Origin: Bacteroidales bacterium
Lineage (GTDB): Bacteria > Bacteroidota > Bacteroidia > Bacteroidales > Muribaculaceae
Direction of reading: 5' to 3'
Assembly: GCA_020860515.1 (NCBI GenBank)
Contig: JAJBUG010000035.1
Location: 46,947 to 110,946, forward strand
DNA length: 64,000 nucleotides
A program made the translations under genes and the position numbers. Each line of letters opens with the position of its first letter. Position 1 is the stretch's first letter. Below are positions 17,719 through 25,191 of the stretch, one piece after another. The notes under the pieces are model-generated. The model did no database searches. It was not told the DNA's origin and worked only from the letters and a program-made list of their open reading frames with translations.

Positions 17719-19488
17719 ATGAAAAATTTACATATCATACCACTGGTGGCCACAGTTGCGATGCTCTCGGGATGCGACGATGTGTTTACACCCTCGATCG
17801 AGAACAATCTCGGCATGGACTACATGTATGAGAATCCCGAATATGCCGAGGGTGTGTTGGCAAATGCCTACACTTACATGGCTTGCGACGGCTATTCATT
17901 CTCAGAATGCGCCACCGACGATGCCGTAAGCAACCAATCAAGCAACAGCTACCGCAACATGGCAGCTGGCACCTGGACAGCAAGCAACAACCCTATGAAC
18001 GTGTGGGAAAGCTGCTTCAATAAAATCATGTATCTCAATATCTTCCTCAACCGCTGCGACAATGTGGCTTGGGCCCTCGACGAAGTGGCTGCCGAGTTCT
18101 ACAAGGACCGCGAGAAGGGCGAGGCTTATGGCTTGCGCTTGATGAACTACTATCATCTGCTCTTAGCTCACTCGGGCTATGGCAGCGACGGCGTGCTCTA
18201 CGGCGTGCCTCTGCTCCTTGAAGAGATGGACGCTACGAGCGACACCAACACCCCGCGCTCCACATTCGCTGATTGCATCGCCCAGATAGAAGAAGATGCT
18301 AGCAATGCCCTGGAGCTGCTGCCTATGGAATATGTGGATGTGGCCGACGAGAGTGAAATTCCATCGAAGTACTCAAGCCTGAATCCTACCGTTTCGCAGT
18401 ACAACCGCGTGTTCAGCTCAAGCTTCGCCGGACGCATGAATGGCTTGATAGTATGCGCCTATTTGGCTCGCACTCGCCTGTTAGCAGCATCGCCCGCTTA
18501 CAACCCGAATGGCGACACCGACCTGTGGCAAAAGGCAGCCGATGCTGCAGCCAAGGTTATCGATTATCTCGGTGGCGTCTCTGGCATCGATCCTAATGGC
18601 TGGACCTGGTATTGCAACACCAGCGAAATCTCAGCCTTAGGCGCTGGCGAAAATCCACAAGAAATCATCTGGCGCGGAACCAAGAGTACCAACAAGACTC
18701 TGGAAACCGACAACTACCCCCCATCAATCTATGGCAACGGCTATGTGAATCCCACACAGAATTTCGTGGATTGCTTCTATGATATCAATGGTTATCCTAT
18801 TACTGACAGCCGCAGCTGCTACGTGGATACCCTACCCTACGCTAACCGCGACCCTCGCTTGGACAAATACGTGGTGGTGAATGGCTCCACAGTGGGTAGC
18901 ACCAAGGCCACGATTATCACTGCGGCTGATGGCACCACTCAGGATGCTCTCAACAACCTCACGGGTTCGTCAACTCGCACTGGATATTACCTGCGCAAGC
19001 TGATGCGCGACGACATCAACCTTAACCCTAACACATCGAACAACGGACAGTACCACTACAATGCCTTTATCCGCGCCACTGAGATGTACCTCGACTATGC
19101 TGAAGCTGCAAACGAGGTGTGGGGCCCGACAGGCAATGGCGGTCATGGCTACAGCGCCTACGATGTAATCAAAGCTCTGCACAACCGCTGCGGGGTGGGC
19201 AACAGCTACCTCGACGAGGTAAAGAACGACAAGGATAAGATGCGCCAATTGATTCGCAACGAACGCCGCATAGAGCTGTCGTTCGAGGGTCATCGCTTCT
19301 GGGACCTTCGCCGCTGGAAGGCTGATCTCAATGAGAGCACTCGCGGCATGAGCATCTCGCAGGCCGATGGCACCTACACCACAATCGAGGTAGATACACG
19401 CAACTACAAGGACTACCAATATTATGGACCTATCCCTTACAGCGAATGTCTAAAATTCTCTAACCTCCAGCAAAACGCCGGCTGGTAA
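17719..19488 (+). CDS. xusD: Second SusD-family lipoprotein (XusD-like)
   Basis: About 589 residues from the ATG at 17719. The lipobox ends at Cys19 (AMLSGC), and the SusD fold shows MNYYHLLLAHSGYGSDGVLYGVP-type helix packing near residue 145 and the terminal motif RNERRIELSFEGHRFWDL RRWKAD near 510-535, ending LQQNAGW like the first SusD. It pairs with the SusC encoded upstream. The leader TTTAATTTGATTTCAATG matches the leader of xusC. The product is certain by family; substrate contact is inferred. Confidence 0.92.
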   Translation: MKNLHIIPLVATVAMLSGCDDVFTPSIENNLGMDYMYENPEYAEGVLANAYTYMACDGYSFSECATDDAVSNQSSNSYRNMAAGTWTASNNPMNVWESCFNKIMYLNIFLNRCDNVAWALDEVAAEFYKDREKGEAYGLRLMNYYHLLLAHSGYGSDGVLYGVPLLLEEMDATSDTNTPRSTFADCIAQIEEDASNALELLPMEYVDVADESEIPSKYSSLNPTVSQYNRVFSSSFAGRMNGLIVCAYLARTRLLAASPAYNPNGDTDLWQKAADAAAKVIDYLGGVSGIDPNGWTWYCNTSEISALGAGENPQEIIWRGTKSTNKTLETDNYPPSIYGNGYVNPTQNFVDCFYDINGYPITDSRSCYVDTLPYANRDPRLDKYVVVNGSTVGSTKATIITAADGTTQDALNNLTGSSTRTGYYLRKLMRDDINLNPNTSNNGQYHYNAFIRATEMYLDYAEAANEVWGPTGNGGHGYSAYDVIKALHNRCGVGNSYLDEVKNDKDKMRQLIRNERRIELSFEGHRFWDLRRWKADLNESTRGMSISQADGTYTTIEVDTRNYKDYQYYGPIPYSECLKFSNLQQNAGW

Positions 19489-19496
19489 ACTGGAGA

Positions 19497-19582
19497 GCCC
19501 CAGCGGGGCGCCTAACCCGAACCCCGGGCTTTAGCCCTGGGGAACAATAAAGACTCTTCTTCCCCAAAAGCCCCAACGGGGC
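19497..19582. repeat. GC-rich hairpin cluster before xusE
   Basis: Three stems follow one another: GCCCC/GGGGC (19497-19509), CCCC-GGGCT/AGCCC-TGGGG (19522-19542) and GCCCC/GGGGC (19570-19582), with ACAATAAAG between. ACAATAAAG also follows the hairpin at 20599-20621. They may be interspersed repeats that set relative expression within the operon. Confidence 0.6.
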
Positions 19583-19600
19583 GTCTAAATTAACCAGATA

Positions 19601-20590
19601 ATGAAAACATTCCAATATATCCTTATAGGCATGGCCGTAGCCACATTGACCGGCTGCCACAATGCCGACATAGAGTTTGGCGACTACGACATCCAGACTG
19701 TGTACTTCGCTCGCCAAACCCCAATACGCACCATCACCCTCGGCGAAGATGTGTATTCCACCGATCTCGACAACCAGCACCGCTTCGAGGTGTATGCTCG
19801 CGTGGCTGGAGTGGAGAGCAACAAGAAGGACCGCACAATCTATCTCGAAGTTGACAACTCGCTTTGCGATGGGCTTAAGTTCGACGATGGCAGCGACGTA
19901 ACTCCCCTGCCCAGCAACTATTACGAACTCGATGACTCGAAAATCACCATCAAGAAAGGTGAGGTTACCAATTGCGTAGGCGTATATCTGACTGATGCTT
20001 ATTTTGCCGACCCCCTGTCGCCAACGCTCCACTATGTGCTGCCGCTGAAAATAGCAAGCGCTACCGACAGTGTGCTCGATGGCAAAGGTTACACTCTTTA
20101 CGCCCTGAAGTACAAGAACAAATACACTGGTTGCTGGCTCAACCAGGGCAAGGATGATATCACACTGCCCGACGGCACCACCGAGACAAATAGCCGATAT
20201 GCCGAATATTGGGAGTATGCCGACCTTTGCTACATCACTACCGATGCTCTCAACGTGGCTCGCTATCAAGTTAGCTACAATGCTACGGTTTACGACGAGA
20301 AGGGCAAGAGCACAATCTCCACTAAGACTTGCGACTTGATACTGACTTTCAATTCCGACGAGACTTGCACCATCTCTACCGACACCGAAGGTTGCACCGT
20401 GACTGGCTCAGGCCTTTGGGAATATCATGGCGAGCCCTTGGCTTGGAACAAGGCCGACCGTGACCGCCTCACCCTAAACTATATCATAAATTACACTTAT
20501 GAGAGCGCTGGCGAGCAGGTGACTACTCAAGTAAAGACCGAGGAAACCCTGGTGATGCGTGACCGACAAAACAGCCTCGAAGACTTCTAA
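19601..20590 (+). CDS. xusE: DUF1735-type surface lipoprotein (XusE-like)
   Basis: A 329-residue lipoprotein with Cys19 at the lipobox (TLTGC). The N-terminal half has the DUF1735 pattern (TVYFARQTPIRTITLGEDV ... HRFEVYARVAGV); the C-terminal half is a beta-rich domain (GCWLNQGKDDITLPDGTTET ... ESAGEQVTTQVKTEETLVM) of the type often found in Bacteroidota glycan-binding proteins. In xus clusters a short lipoprotein of this kind separates the second SusD from the GH10 gene and is thought to bind xylan. The assignment to DUF1735 is moderate; the position supports it. Confidence 0.7.
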   Translation: MKTFQYILIGMAVATLTGCHNADIEFGDYDIQTVYFARQTPIRTITLGEDVYSTDLDNQHRFEVYARVAGVESNKKDRTIYLEVDNSLCDGLKFDDGSDVTPLPSNYYELDDSKITIKKGEVTNCVGVYLTDAYFADPLSPTLHYVLPLKIASATDSVLDGKGYTLYALKYKNKYTGCWLNQGKDDITLPDGTTETNSRYAEYWEYADLCYITTDALNVARYQVSYNATVYDEKGKSTISTKTCDLILTFNSDETCTISTDTEGCTVTGSGLWEYHGEPLAWNKADRDRLTLNYIINYTYESAGEQVTTQVKTEETLVMRDRQNSLEDF

Positions 20591-20598
20591 CCCCCGGA

Positions 20599-20621
20599 GC
20601 AGCGGCTCCGCGAGCCGCTGC
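20599..20621. repeat. Hairpin GCAGCGGCTC/GAGCCGCTGC
   Basis: A perfect 10-bp stem with a 3-nt loop between xusE and the GH10-like gene. Related sequence appears twice at 44533-44610, marking a small interspersed repeat family. Confidence 0.7.
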
Positions 20622-20651
20622 ACAATAAAGTTTTAAATCAACTTTAAATCA

Positions 20652-22301
20652 ATGATTATGAATCGTAAACATTTCATATACGCCTGTCTTTGCTGCAGCA
20701 TGACCTTGGCTTTGGGATCTTGCGCCGACCATGACATGCTGCACAGCGATGTAGATATGCCTGAGACGCTCAAAGCTGCCGATTACCTTAAGGGCTACGA
20801 CGTGCTCAGCTCCTACGCTGCATTTCCCATAAGCATCAGTGCCGACTACAGCACCTTGAGCGAGGACAATGTAGAGCGACGCATCATGCAAGAGAATTTC
20901 AGTGAATTAGCCCCAAGCGATGTTTTCGGCCACGAAAATGCCATGAAAGCCACTGGCAAAGTGGATTCGGTGCGCATTGCCACCATCGCCAAACTCGCAT
21001 CGGACAACGGTCTGCGCCTATTTGCTGGCCCATTGGTATCATCAACCGGGCAAAATGCCACTTACCTCAACTCGCTAATCCAGCCCAATGTAATGCGACC
21101 CGATGGCGACGATGGGGGCTATTGCATCAAAATCACCAACTCGGCGCTGTGCGACAATGCCAAGGATGCCCAGGTGGCATACACATTTGCCAAAACCCCG
21201 GCAGTAGAACCTTACATCCAGTACCGCCTTGCTTTCATGGTGCGCGGCACTTCCACCGGCACTGTACAATGCGCCACTTATAGCAATGGCAAAGGCTCTA
21301 ATTTCACCCCAACATTTGAAGTTACTTCTGATTGGACTCGCGTAGAGCTTATGAACACCATGGCCTCGGGCATTTCGGGCTTGACAAGCGTCCTCTTCAA
21401 CGTAGGCCTTTATGTGGGTACTATTTACATCGACGACCTCGAATTGGTTGAAATCGATGACTGGGGTTACGAAGCCACTGGAAACCTCAACACCGTTAAT
21501 GCCAACCTCGACGATTACGAGACCACCCTGGCCAGCATCAGCATCCATACCGACCATGGCGGCTTCGAAGAGGCCACAGTGTCGGAACTTGGCGAGGGCT
21601 ACGACCCATTGGCTACTTACGTAGAAAAGACTTATGATGAGAAGAACACAATCCTGTCGGGGTGCATGCAAGGCTTTATTGCCGATGTGATGCGCAATGC
21701 CGACGGTGCTGATTGGCAAGTGCTCCACAACCCAATCGATGCCACGGGAGCCATGGTAATGTCGAATGGCGAGGCTGCTCTGCCTGGTGAGTTCTTCTGG
21801 CATGACTACATGGGCAAAGAATATGCAGTAAAGGCATTCCAATATGCTGCGCAGGCTCAACCCTCGTCGTCGCTCTACATCTCGCAGGATGGCATGGAGT
21901 ATAACACCACCCTTGCTGACCGCTTAGTTGAACTCGCCAACTGGATTGACCAGCAAGGCGGCCATGTAGATGGCATCGGCATGAGCATTGATGTGAGCAC
22001 CGACTCGGTGGATACCAATGCTATAAGCAACACCTTGGCAAAATTGGCTGCAACTGGCAAGAAGGTGAGAATCACCTCGCTAAGGGTGGATGTGCCCACA
22101 GCTTATGAGGATGCCGACCTGGTGGAGCAAGGCAATCTGTATCAGACAATCGTAAAGGCTTATATCGACGCAGTGCCTGAGGCACAACGCGGAGGCATCG
22201 TAGTGGCCCAAGCCGTGGATGGCAGCCGCCCAACTGGCCTGTGGGATGCCACTTATAGCCGCAAGCACGCTTATGGCGGCTTTGTAAAAGCATTGCAATA
22301 A
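20652..22301 (+). CDS. GH10-like lipoprotein lacking catalytic residues (probable xylan-binding pseudoenzyme)
   Basis: A 549-residue lipoprotein (Cys24, LGSC). It keeps the layout of the xus-cluster GH10 xylanase: a GH10 N-terminal part, an inserted CBM4-like domain (~residues 150-275), then the rest of the barrel (EFFWHDYMGKEYAVKAFQYA, DGIGMS, DGSRPTGLWDATYSRKHAY). The active-site landmarks are gone: the barrel strand normally GHTLVWHSQ reads AGPLVSSTGQ, the acid/base motif WDVVNEP reads WQVLHNP (Asn at ~360), and the nucleophile motif ITELDV reads ITSLRV (Ser at ~476). With both glutamates lost it should not cleave xylan; a surface glycan-binding role is the likely alternative. It closes the xus-like run. 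Confidence 0.8.
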   Translation: MIMNRKHFIYACLCCSMTLALGSCADHDMLHSDVDMPETLKAADYLKGYDVLSSYAAFPISISADYSTLSEDNVERRIMQENFSELAPSDVFGHENAMKATGKVDSVRIATIAKLASDNGLRLFAGPLVSSTGQNATYLNSLIQPNVMRPDGDDGGYCIKITNSALCDNAKDAQVAYTFAKTPAVEPYIQYRLAFMVRGTSTGTVQCATYSNGKGSNFTPTFEVTSDWTRVELMNTMASGISGLTSVLFNVGLYVGTIYIDDLELVEIDDWGYEATGNLNTVNANLDDYETTLASISIHTDHGGFEEATVSELGEGYDPLATYVEKTYDEKNTILSGCMQGFIADVMRNADGADWQVLHNPIDATGAMVMSNGEAALPGEFFWHDYMGKEYAVKAFQYAAQAQPSSSLYISQDGMEYNTTLADRLVELANWIDQQGGHVDGIGMSIDVSTDSVDTNAISNTLAKLAATGKKVRITSLRVDVPTAYEDADLVEQGNLYQTIVKAYIDAVPEAQRGGIVVAQAVDGSRPTGLWDATYSRKHAYGGFVKALQ

Positions 22302-22318
22302 ATCGCTCTGGAGAGGCG

Positions 22319-22343
22319 CGATTCCTGACGCGCCTCCTATCTA
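22319..22343. terminator. Hairpin after the GH10-like gene
   Basis: AGGCGCG and CGCGCCT pair around an 8-nt loop just after the PUL transcript's last gene. The T tract is weak, so it is a candidate terminator only. Confidence 0.4.
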
Positions 22344-22446
22344 TGAGGGGGCAGAAAAACCATTGACAAGACTCCTGCCCCAAGCCGAAGGACAGATGTC
22401 GCGGTGACATCTGTCCTTCTTAATTTAAAAGTCCATGAAATAAGAT

Positions 22447-22519
22447 ATCAAGAAGTACCCCGTGGAAGAAAAATTTTATCAATAGCAAAAATTTTTCTCT
22501 TTAGGGGTTACTTCTTGAT
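22447..22519. repeat. Long inverted repeat between the PUL and the metacaspase region
   Basis: ATCAAGAAGTACCCC (22447-22461) pairs with GGGGTTACTTCTTGAT (22504-22519) with one extra T, and inside it AGAAAAATTTT (22467-22477) pairs with AAAATTTTTCT (22488-22498). The 3' arm contains the GGTTAC half of the putative sigma-factor motif. It may be a two-way terminator. Confidence 0.8.
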
Positions 22520-22546
22520 TTTTGTGACATTAATTGTAAACAATAA
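22506..22546 (+). promoter_or_regulatory. Cluster motif site A (putative ECF promoter)
   Basis: GGTTAC (22506-22511), 16 bp, CATTAAT (22528-22534), 3 bp, AAACAATAA. It is one of four such sites, each before a transcription unit of the 22.4-36.9 kb cluster. Confidence 0.55.
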
Positions 22547-22550
22547 AAAT

Positions 22551-22581
22551 TTTGTAACAATGAAAAAATGTCGTAAATTTG
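22551..22581 (+). promoter_or_regulatory. Promoter of structured RNA copy 1
   Basis: TTTG (22551-22554), 19 bp, TAAATTTG (22574-22581) is a full match to the Bacteroidota housekeeping consensus. The layout is the same as at RNA copy 2. The predicted start is near 22588. Confidence 0.65.
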
Positions 22582-22587
22582 CTCTCG

Positions 22588-22886
22588 AAAAAGGTCCCTG
22601 ACGTCCCAGATGGGCGGGAGGGTCTTATGAATAATAAGATTAAAAGGCGTTTACTGCTCTTTGACGTTGACGATTCGAAACTTCGCAATTTTCTGACTCT
22701 TGTCAAACTAAAAAGCAACAGCAGATGCCCTACGGGATATAATATTAGCCCGATGCCACAGCCATGTGGCATCGGTTTTAAGACATATCTTGCGTGGGCC
22801 TCTACTCTGCTCGTCCTGACAAGAGTGGGCATTGCGAAGGCCCCGAATCGCAAGGTGAGTATGTGTAGTTGGACCCACGCTTTTTT
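22588..22886 (+). ncRNA. Structured ~300-nt RNA, copy 1 (leader of the metacaspase operon)
   Basis: It shares long conserved blocks with 27755-28055. Block CGATTCG (22671-22677), TTCGCA (22682-22687) and ACTCTTGTCA (22696-22705) can pair with TGACAAGAGT (22817-22826), TGCGAA (22833-22838) and CGAATCG (22844-22850). A hairpin CCGATGCCACA/TGTGGCATCGG sits between (22750-22775). An outer stem GCGTGGG/CCCACGC (22792-22798, 22874-22880) precedes six Ts, like an intrinsic terminator, and crosses the first helix. It ends 16 nt before the metacaspase ATG. It may be a free-standing RNA or an attenuating leader. Confidence 0.75.
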
Positions 22887-22902
22887 ATAATTAGATTTGA
22901 CT

Positions 22903-23760
22903 ATGATGAGACAACGACTTACATATATCATCTTGTCGATATTACTAGCTGCTTTTTCTGCAAACGCCCAGACAAAGCGAGCATTGGTGATAGGGCTTGG
23001 CGAGCAGATTGATGCAAGCTGGGGCAAAATCAACGGTGACAAGGATGTGCCATTGGTATGCAATATGCTAAAAGAGGCAGGATTCACTAATATCCAGACC
23101 CTAATAAATGCCCAAGCCACAAAGACTGCTATCGTGAATGCCCTGCAGCAATTAGCCCATAAAAGCCTTAAAGGCGACATCATCTATATCCATTTTTCGG
23201 GTCATGGCCAGCAGATGACTGATATTGATGGCGATGAAAGTGATGAGCGCGATGAGGCTTGGATTCCCTACGACGCTTACCGCGAATACTGTGCGCAAGA
23301 TCGAGGCGAGAAGCACCTTTCGGATGACGAGCTTTACACCCATTTAGAAGCGATAAGTGAAAAAATCGGGGCCAACGGCAAAATCTTGGTAGTGGTGGAT
23401 GCATGCCATAGCGGCGATTCGCTGCGCGGCGATGACGACGAGGTGGTGCGCGGCGTGTTCGACATATTTAATATTCCAGCCACGGCTGCTAAGCACAGCC
23501 AACTGCCATCTCAAGAACCCTGGATATTGATCAGCGCCTGCAAGAGCTATCAAGTAAACTCAGAGATGAAGACTCCCACAGTGGGCAAACTTACCTATGG
23601 AATGATTAAGGTGCTCGGAGAGAAAGAAATAAACGACAATGCCCAATTCAAAGAAGCATTGGAAAACTTTATGAATCAAAACCGAGGCTCATATCCTCAG
23701 CAACCCACAATTACCGGAGGACACATCAATAAATATTCAATCACTGAAATTCTACGCTGA
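22903..23760 (+). CDS. Secreted metacaspase (peptidase family C14)
   Basis: About 285 residues from the ATG at 22903 (TTG at 22897 is in frame but less likely). The signal peptide ends ...LLAAFSANAQ; the caspase p20 fold starts KRALVIGLG. The catalytic His101 lies in FSGHGQQMTDIDGDESDERD and the catalytic Cys168 in VVVDACHSG, so the dyad is intact; the Asp-rich segment after the His is typical of calcium-activated metacaspases with Arg/Lys specificity. No death-fold or repeat domain is attached. The stop overlaps the sigma factor start by one base (TGATG), so translation is coupled. It follows structured RNA copy 1. The peptidase call is firm; the target and the role in death, defence or stress are unknown. 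Confidence 0.88.
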   Translation: MMRQRLTYIILSILLAAFSANAQTKRALVIGLGEQIDASWGKINGDKDVPLVCNMLKEAGFTNIQTLINAQATKTAIVNALQQLAHKSLKGDIIYIHFSGHGQQMTDIDGDESDERDEAWIPYDAYREYCAQDRGEKHLSDDELYTHLEAISEKIGANGKILVVVDACHSGDSLRGDDDEVVRGVFDIFNIPATAAKHSQLPSQEPWILISACKSYQVNSEMKTPTVGKLTYGMIKVLGEKEINDNAQFKEALENFMNQNRGSYPQQPTITGGHINKYSITEILR

Positions 23761-24443
23761 TGGCTCTTTTTAGATTTAAGACAAAGCAATATGAATCCCA
23801 GCCGAAGAAATACACCGAGGCTCAATTGGTAGAAGGCGTAAGCAAAAAGGATAGGAATTGCGAAAAGGCTCTTTATGACTATTGTCGCGCCTACTACGAT
23901 GAAAAATTCCGTGGAGTTTTTTTCGACGGAGAAGAAAGAAAAGAGGACATCTTTCAAGATGCATTTATTACCCTATGGCGCAAGATTGAGCGAAGCCTGA
24001 TTTACTGTCAAAATAATCAAATAGTGAATGAGAAGGGGCAACCTTTCACAAGCTCGCTAAGGACGTATTTCATGGCTATTGCAAGATACAAGAATCTTGA
24101 AATTTCGAGAGAGAGCCAGGATGTAGATTTTATGGAAAATCCAGAAGATGCCCTGAAGCAAGCCGAGCGCAAGGTCAACACGCTGGAAGAGGATGCCATA
24201 GAATGTCTTTATGGAGGAGCCGAAACAGCCCAACTTGAAATATTAGCTGATTTGGTTTCAAAAATGTCAGGCCGTTGCAAAGAAATACTCACGCTTTTCT
24301 ATTACAACGAAAAGTCGCTTGACGAAATATTAATAGAGATCCCAAGCATCACCACTAAAAATGCATTGAAATCGAAGAAGAACAAGTGCATTGAGAATCT
24401 AAAAAAGACAGCTCAGGAAATGTACGATTATTATTACAATTAA
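23760..24443 (+). CDS. ECF-type RNA polymerase sigma factor
   Basis: A 227-residue cytoplasmic protein with sigma region 2 (EDIFQDAFITLWRKIERSL; then SLRTYFMAIARYKNLEISRE, residues ~60-125) and region 4 (MSGRCKEILTLFYYNEKSLDE with an HTH ending NALKSKKNKCIENLKK, residues ~170-220). Regions 1 and 3 are absent, as in ECF factors. It is coupled to the metacaspase and followed 12 bp later by a membrane protein of anti-sigma type. The four-fold motif GGTTAY-N16/17-CATTAAT in this cluster is its proposed target, one site lying before its own operon, which would give positive feedback. The fold is clear; the ECF subgroup is not known to me. Confidence 0.85.
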   Translation: MALFRFKTKQYESQPKKYTEAQLVEGVSKKDRNCEKALYDYCRAYYDEKFRGVFFDGEERKEDIFQDAFITLWRKIERSLIYCQNNQIVNEKGQPFTSSLRTYFMAIARYKNLEISRESQDVDFMENPEDALKQAERKVNTLEEDAIECLYGGAETAQLEILADLVSKMSGRCKEILTLFYYNEKSLDEILIEIPSITTKNALKSKKNKCIENLKKTAQEMYDYYYN

Positions 24444-24455
24444 CCAACTGTCAAT

Positions 24456-25175
24456 ATGAAATCAGAATATCAAGATAAAATAGATGAATACTTACTGGGA
24501 AGAATGACCCCAGAAGAAGGCGCCGAATTTGAGGAGAAAACCCACCAAAATCTTGAGTTAAATGAGCAATTGGAATTTACACGTCTGCTAAAGGAAGAGC
24601 TGAAAAGCCAAGAGGAGAAGCGAAGGCTTATGCATCAGTGGGAACAAGAAAACGCTCTGCAACAGAATTTTAAGAAAGAGCGTTCAGGAAGAAGGGTGTG
24701 GATTTCTGGCATGGCTGCAATTTTAATCATTGGTCTGGTGATTGGCAATGCCATAGTTTTCACCCATTCTACAAATACGGCATTCCCTACTCCTTATGTT
24801 GATGCTGAATTATACCGTGGCGATGATTTTATGCAGCAAGCAGCCAATCTAATCAACGAAAAGAAGTACAGTGAGGCGCTTGCCTACATAAATGATGGGA
24901 TGAAAGATACAAAGAAATGCCTCGCTGATACCCAAAAGAAGCTCTTGACTACCAATCCGGAAAATGAGGAATTGGTGGAGGAACTGCAATACAAAGTGGT
25001 TGTTTATGAGGCTGATTTACAGTCGCTGACATGGGTGAGGGCACATGCATTGTGCGGATTAGGACAACTGCAGGAGGCTCTGGACGATCTGGAAACGCTC
25101 AAAGGCACTCATTCGCCCCTGGCTCAAAAAGCCGACTCACTGTACCAAACTATAAAAACATTTGTCAAACCCTAA
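24456..25175 (+). CDS. Anti-sigma-like membrane protein with periplasmic TPR-like region
   Basis: A 239-residue single-pass protein. The cytoplasmic N-terminus (~1-80: YQDKIDEYLLGRMTPEEGAE FEEKTHQN) has the short helical pattern of Bacteroidota anti-sigma domains but no HxxxCxxC zinc site. One membrane segment follows (~85-105, WISGMAAILIIGLVIGNAIVF). The outer part (~115-239) has TPR-like helices (AANLINEKKYSEALAYINDG; LSW-type ARAHALCGLGQLQEALDDLE). It probably holds the sigma factor at the membrane and senses or binds an outer partner, plausibly the TPR of the CHAT protein encoded next. The function is inferred from position and topology. Confidence 0.7.
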   Translation: MKSEYQDKIDEYLLGRMTPEEGAEFEEKTHQNLELNEQLEFTRLLKEELKSQEEKRRLMHQWEQENALQQNFKKERSGRRVWISGMAAILIIGLVIGNAIVFTHSTNTAFPTPYVDAELYRGDDFMQQAANLINEKKYSEALAYINDGMKDTKKCLADTQKKLLTTNPENEELVEELQYKVVVYEADLQSLTWVRAHALCGLGQLQEALDDLETLKGTHSPLAQKADSLYQTIKTFVKP

Positions 25176-25191
25176 TATTCAGAAAGATTTT

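Noticed and set aside
22579..22890. A 103-codon frame across structured RNA copy 1, with TYLAWASTLLVLTRVG similar to a frame in copy 2
   Set aside because: The similarity follows the RNA stems and conserved blocks on both strands (reverse-strand frames are also alike), and the paired positions covary; this fits RNA structure better than a protein.
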